Positions 61,583 through 64,000 of a stretch of 64,000 nucleotides of DNA are shown here, in pieces. The stretch is from positions 25,009-89,008 of the forward strand of contig NZ_JASLGT010000028.1 in NCBI RefSeq assembly GCF_030150205.1, given 5' to 3'. The notes beneath the pieces are model-generated. The model had not been told where the DNA came from. It searched no databases and worked only from the letters and a program-made list of their open reading frames with translations. A program made the translations under genes and the position numbers. The stretch comes from Niabella sp. (GTDB lineage: Bacteria; Bacteroidota; Bacteroidia; Chitinophagales; Chitinophagaceae). Position 1 is the stretch's first letter. Each line of letters opens with the position of its first letter.

Positions 61583-61659
61583 CCAGGAACAGGAAGTTGA
61601 GTATGGCCAGTGCTACATTTTCCGGGCCACCGGTGCGTTTTACCGGGTTCAGGCATCTG

Positions 61660-62235
61660 CTAATCTTCCAGTCCGTCGTTATACTCTTCCCCGCCTTCTC
61701 CTTCATCAATACCTACATCTTCTCCGTCTTCACTTTTTTCACCAAAACCTTCGGCAGAACGGGTGAGGTCATATTTTTCTTCAATATCGGCAAATTTTTC
61801 TCCAAGCAGCCCTTTGGTGCCATATTGTTTGGGACTGATGCCTTCTGACCGGGTGATTTTCGGGTAATCCACCGCTGCATTGCCATCCTTTGAAACATTG
61901 ATCAGTTCGATTAGAAAATCCCAGTGCTTCTGAAAATCGTAGCTGTAGGTAAAGCGCTGGTTGGTGTTTTTTATTTCAGAACCGATGGTAGTGGTACGCA
62001 TCAGGAGCGGAGCCACTTTATAGGTTCTGTCGGAGTACATCTCCAGGGTTATTTCACGGCCTTTTTGCCATTGATCATTACTCCTGAAAAAAGTAGCCTG
62101 ATGTTTATTATCAAAATCGAATGCCTTGAGAATGGTTCCGTGCAGGTCAAAAAAAGTTTGGGTATGCAGCACCGCAATATCTCTGTAGATACTGTCATCC
62201 TCTTCAAAATATACCCTGAATTTTAAAATAGCCAT
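61660..62235 (-). CDS. plasmid pRiA4b ORF-3-like family protein
   Basis: 191 residues from the ATG at 62235 (MAILKFRVYFEEDDSIYRDI). The pattern VYFEEDDSIYRDIAVLHTQTFFDLHGTILKAFDFDNKHQATFF and then FTYSYDFQKHWDFLIELI is that of PRiA4_ORF3/IS1096 TnpR-like proteins, in which YxYDFGDxW-type residues are conserved (here YSYDFQKHW). The C-terminal 25 residues are strongly acidic (SEDGEDVGIDEGEGGEEYND). Despite the family name there is no transposon around it; this variant is a stable chromosomal gene in Bacteroidota. Function unknown. Confidence 0.85.
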   Translation of the reverse strand: MAILKFRVYFEEDDSIYRDIAVLHTQTFFDLHGTILKAFDFDNKHQATFFRSNDQWQKGREITLEMYSDRTYKVAPLLMRTTTIGSEIKNTNQRFTYSYDFQKHWDFLIELINVSKDGNAAVDYPKITRSEGISPKQYGTKGLLGEKFADIEEKYDLTRSAEGFGEKSEDGEDVGIDEGEGGEEYNDGLED

Positions 62236-62936
62236 AATTCGAAGGTACAAAGAATCTTGTAATCGCGGTTACATCTTATCCCTCAACAGAAGCCGGGATG
62301 CCGGTTTGGATCATACCAATGAAATCGAATATGTAAAGGGCTCGTTTGCCGGGGGCTATCGCCCGATAGTATTAAGCACCGGTTCTGATTTCGCAGCATC
62401 GCAGATGACGGTTCGTGCAGGTCATCTGCCGGCGGTCGCAGGCAGCATGCGATTTTCGTTTAAAAAGGTCCGGCGTGCAGTACATACATCGTTAGCCGAT
62501 GTTTGCTGCAAAAAAGTCGCGGATTATTTTTTAAACCGGATCGCAGCAAATATCCCAATGCTGTAAAGGAACAAAAAAGCTCCAAATATGGTCAATAGGT
62601 TGGTCATCGTGTATAGTTTGTATGATTACATTTTCAAGAACCGGGCCAAACCCCCGGAGCTCAAACTTGATCCGGATCATGCTTCGCTGAACCGGCCGCA
62701 GTGCGCTGCGAATAGCCAGTTATACAAGATAAAGCCCGCTTTTGCGCTCTTTTTCCGTAGGCGTCACTCGTTTTTTAACATGTTTTAAGGGAAATAACGG
62801 GTGATATCTGATGGTTTCCCGGCTTTTTCCGAAAACGTTGTCTTAAAAAATAATCCCGATCCGGCCCCGGCATAAAAACATTTAATATTTTTAGGGCATT
62901 GTGTAATGGTTGTTAAATATAAATTCAATTAGAAAT
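62236..62936. other. 700-bp gap with one possible small gene and a hairpin
   Basis: No full-length gene. GCAGATGAC (62401-62409) pairs with GTCATCTGC (62421-62429), a 9-bp stem with an 11-base loop. A 27-codon minus-strand frame is described separately. An 86-codon plus-strand frame at 62306 has no recognisable features. Confidence 0.4.
62524..62607 (-). CDS. possible 27-residue single-helix membrane protein
   Basis: ATG at 62607, TAA at 62524. The product starts MTNLLTIFGAFLFLYSIGIF and ends with basic residues (IRFKK): one membrane helix with a positive-inside tail. It is too short for statistical support, and no promoter or ribosome site is evident, but composition and topology are what a real small membrane protein would show. 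No family is recognised. Confidence 0.35.
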   Translation of the reverse strand: MTNLLTIFGAFLFLYSIGIFAAIRFKK

Positions 62937-63779
62937 ATGAAACGATTTGGTTTGCTTTTTTTGTTAGTCGCTGGTATTACGATTGGGGCAAATGCCCAGG
63001 CAACGGTTAAACGGCCGGATCCGCAGCCTGCTGCTGATACCCGGGAATCTTTTAAGCTGGGTATGGCCGGCTATACGTTTGCAAAGTTTGGTTTGGACAC
63101 CGCGTTGCAAACCCTGCAACGCGCGGATGTACATTACCTCTGCATTAAAGATTTTCACCTGCCCTTTAACAGTACCGATGAGCAAATTGCTGCTTTTCAT
63201 CAAAAGCTGAAAGACAAGGGTGTTACCGGTTATGGAATAGGGCCTATTTATATGAAAACCGAAGCGGAGGTAGACCGGGCATTTGAATATGCAAAAAGAG
63301 TAGGTGTAAAGCTGATCGTGGGTGTTCCCAATTATGAATTACTGCCGTATGTTAATAAAAAGGTACAGGAATATGATATGAAATACGCCATCCACCTGCA
63401 CGGGCCGGATATGCCTCTGTACCCGGATGCGGATGATGTATGGAAAAATGTAAAGAACCTGGATCCGCGTATGGGTATGTGCCTGGATATTGGTCATGAT
63501 ACCCGTAACGGGAAAGACGCGGTTGCGGATCTGAAGAAATATCATACCCGGGTATTTGATATCCATCTGAAAGATGTTACCGGACCTACCAAACAAGGAT
63601 ACTCTGTGGAAGTGGGAAGAGGTATTATCAATTTCCCGGCATTTGTAAAAATGCTGCGCCAGGTTGGATATACCGGTGTGGTAAGCCTGGAACACGAGCG
63701 GAATATGGACAACCCGTTTATGGGAATTGCGGAATCGGTAGGTTATTTCCGGGCAATGATCGTTGCTACGAGGAAGTAG
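62937..63779 (+). CDS. exported TIM-barrel sugar phosphate isomerase/epimerase-like protein
   Basis: 280 residues from the ATG at 62937, which gives a Sec signal peptide (MKRFGLLFLLVAGITIGANA). FKLGMAGYTFAKFGLDTALQTL opens the xylose-isomerase-like barrel. YCIKDFHLPFNSTDEQI, LIVGVPNYELLPYVNK, IHLHGPDMPLYP with metal-type His, GMCLDIGHDTRNGKDAV with Asp and His, FDIHLKDVTGP and VSLEHERNMDNP with Glu complete the metal site. It is periplasmic. Related exported TIM-barrel proteins act with Gfo/Idh oxidoreductases on keto-sugars in Bacteroidota; such a role is inferred only. It is a single gene here. Confidence 0.88.
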   Translation: MKRFGLLFLLVAGITIGANAQATVKRPDPQPAADTRESFKLGMAGYTFAKFGLDTALQTLQRADVHYLCIKDFHLPFNSTDEQIAAFHQKLKDKGVTGYGIGPIYMKTEAEVDRAFEYAKRVGVKLIVGVPNYELLPYVNKKVQEYDMKYAIHLHGPDMPLYPDADDVWKNVKNLDPRMGMCLDIGHDTRNGKDAVADLKKYHTRVFDIHLKDVTGPTKQGYSVEVGRGIINFPAFVKMLRQVGYTGVVSLEHERNMDNPFMGIAESVGYFRAMIVATRK

Positions 63780-63781
63780 CC

Positions 63782-63862
63782 AGCTTTTAGCGATTAGCAA
63801 TCAGTTTTCAGCAATTAGTTTTCAGTTTTCAGTCGGGGACTGACGGCTGATGGCTAAAAGCT
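63782..63862. repeat. inverted repeat AGCTTTTAGC with internal TTTTCAG repeats
   Basis: AGCTTTTAGC (63782-63791) and GCTAAAAGCT (63853-63862) are perfect arms, and partial pairing extends inward (ATTAGCAATCAG with CTGACGGCTGAT). Between them are repeats of TTTTCAG (TCAGTTTTCAG, TTAGTTTTCAGTTTTCAG). The same arm type occurs upstream of dusB. Confidence 0.65.
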
Positions 63863-64000
63863 CCTATGTTTGATTATAAAAAGTTCTTTGAGATATAGAT
63901 CAAAGTTACCAATAGTTTTGAGTTTAATAAAGGTGAGAGGAGAGTGAGAGCGGGCTGAACGCTAAATAACATTAATAGTATATTGTCTATCAGATATCGC
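63863..64000. other. right-hand end, no gene seen
   Basis: The last 138 bases contain TATGTTTG (63865-63872), which matches a plus-strand -7 element, and CTTTGA/TCAAAG as a small inverted repeat near 63887. A gene may begin outside the window. Confidence 0.3.

Noticed and set aside
61660..62235. Transposon passenger gene suggested by the family name (IS1096 TnpR-like)
   Set aside because: No terminal repeats or transposase nearby; the family is chromosomal in Bacteroidota.
62306..62566. 86-codon plus-strand frame
   Set aside because: No recognisable domain, and it includes a hairpin; looks like random open frame.
1..64000. tRNA, rRNA, CRISPR arrays, insertion sequences and prophage genes
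   Set aside because: Looked for in gaps and among proteins; none could be supported.

Overview
The window looks like a chromosomal segment of a Bacteroidota bacterium, most likely of the Chitinophagaceae type (Niabella/Niastella/Chitinophaga-like). This is inferred from gene content: a SusC/SusD pair, a GLPGLI-family protein beside a large TonB-receptor-like barrel protein, SusD- and RND-type lipoproteins, Tat-exported Gfo/Idh and TIM-barrel proteins, a DUF58/MoxR/DUF4350/DUF4129 block, and -7 promoter elements of the TAnnTTTG kind with little Shine-Dalgarno. The genus cannot be fixed from the sequence alone. No rRNA, tRNA, CRISPR array, phage or transposase gene was seen. Gene density is high and most genes are ordinary chromosomal ones.

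Layout. 1-4.8 kb: the truncated end of a beta-propeller/phosphoesterase gene, then a minus-strand run of small enzymes (VOC, SRPBCC, methyltransferase, YciI, DUF1569). 4.9-8.6 kb: a UvrD-type helicase fused to an apparently iron-sulfur nuclease, and tadA. 8.7-13.6 kb: a SusC/SusD uptake pair. 13.8-21 kb: an unknown gene, superoxide dismutase, then exported sugar-metabolism proteins (Gfo/Idh oxidoreductase, an FGE-fold protein without catalytic cysteines, a TIM-barrel isomerase) and a GyrI-like protein. 21.2-26.8 kb: three peptide transporters in a row (OPT, POT, POT). 26.9-32.1 kb: purD, a DUF4143 ATPase gene enclosed by two matching palindromes, a decayed duplicate of the 3' end of purD, and an M60-type metallopeptidase. 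32.1-38.3 kb: GLPGLI plus outer-membrane barrel gene, then an operon of DUF2975 membrane proteins, a CPBP protease and a small HTH regulator behind a palindromic operator. 38.5-45.4 kb: a MutS-like ATPase, two tandem Uma2 nucleases, dusB, CPBP protease-cdsA, a SnoaL-like protein. 45.5-54 kb: a coiled-coil protein of unknown role and the DUF58-MoxR-DUF4350-DUF4129-SpoIIM operon divergent from an RDD gene. 54.1-60.5 kb: an RND efflux operon led by its GbsR/MarR-type regulator. 60.6-64 kb: miaA, a pRiA4b ORF-3-like protein, a possible 27-residue membrane peptide, and a second exported TIM-barrel protein.

The most unusual locus is 28.2-29.75 kb. A single AAA+ ATPase gene (DUF4143) sits between two related 41-45 bp palindromes. 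Beyond the far palindrome lies a frameshifted relic of the last ~75 codons of purD, while intact purD lies on the near side. This suggests a small mobile cassette that entered at the 3' end of purD, or an old duplication into which the cassette moved. Other points of interest are the gain-and-loss history of the DUF2975 operon and of the Uma2 pair, and several inverted repeats that overlap candidate promoters.
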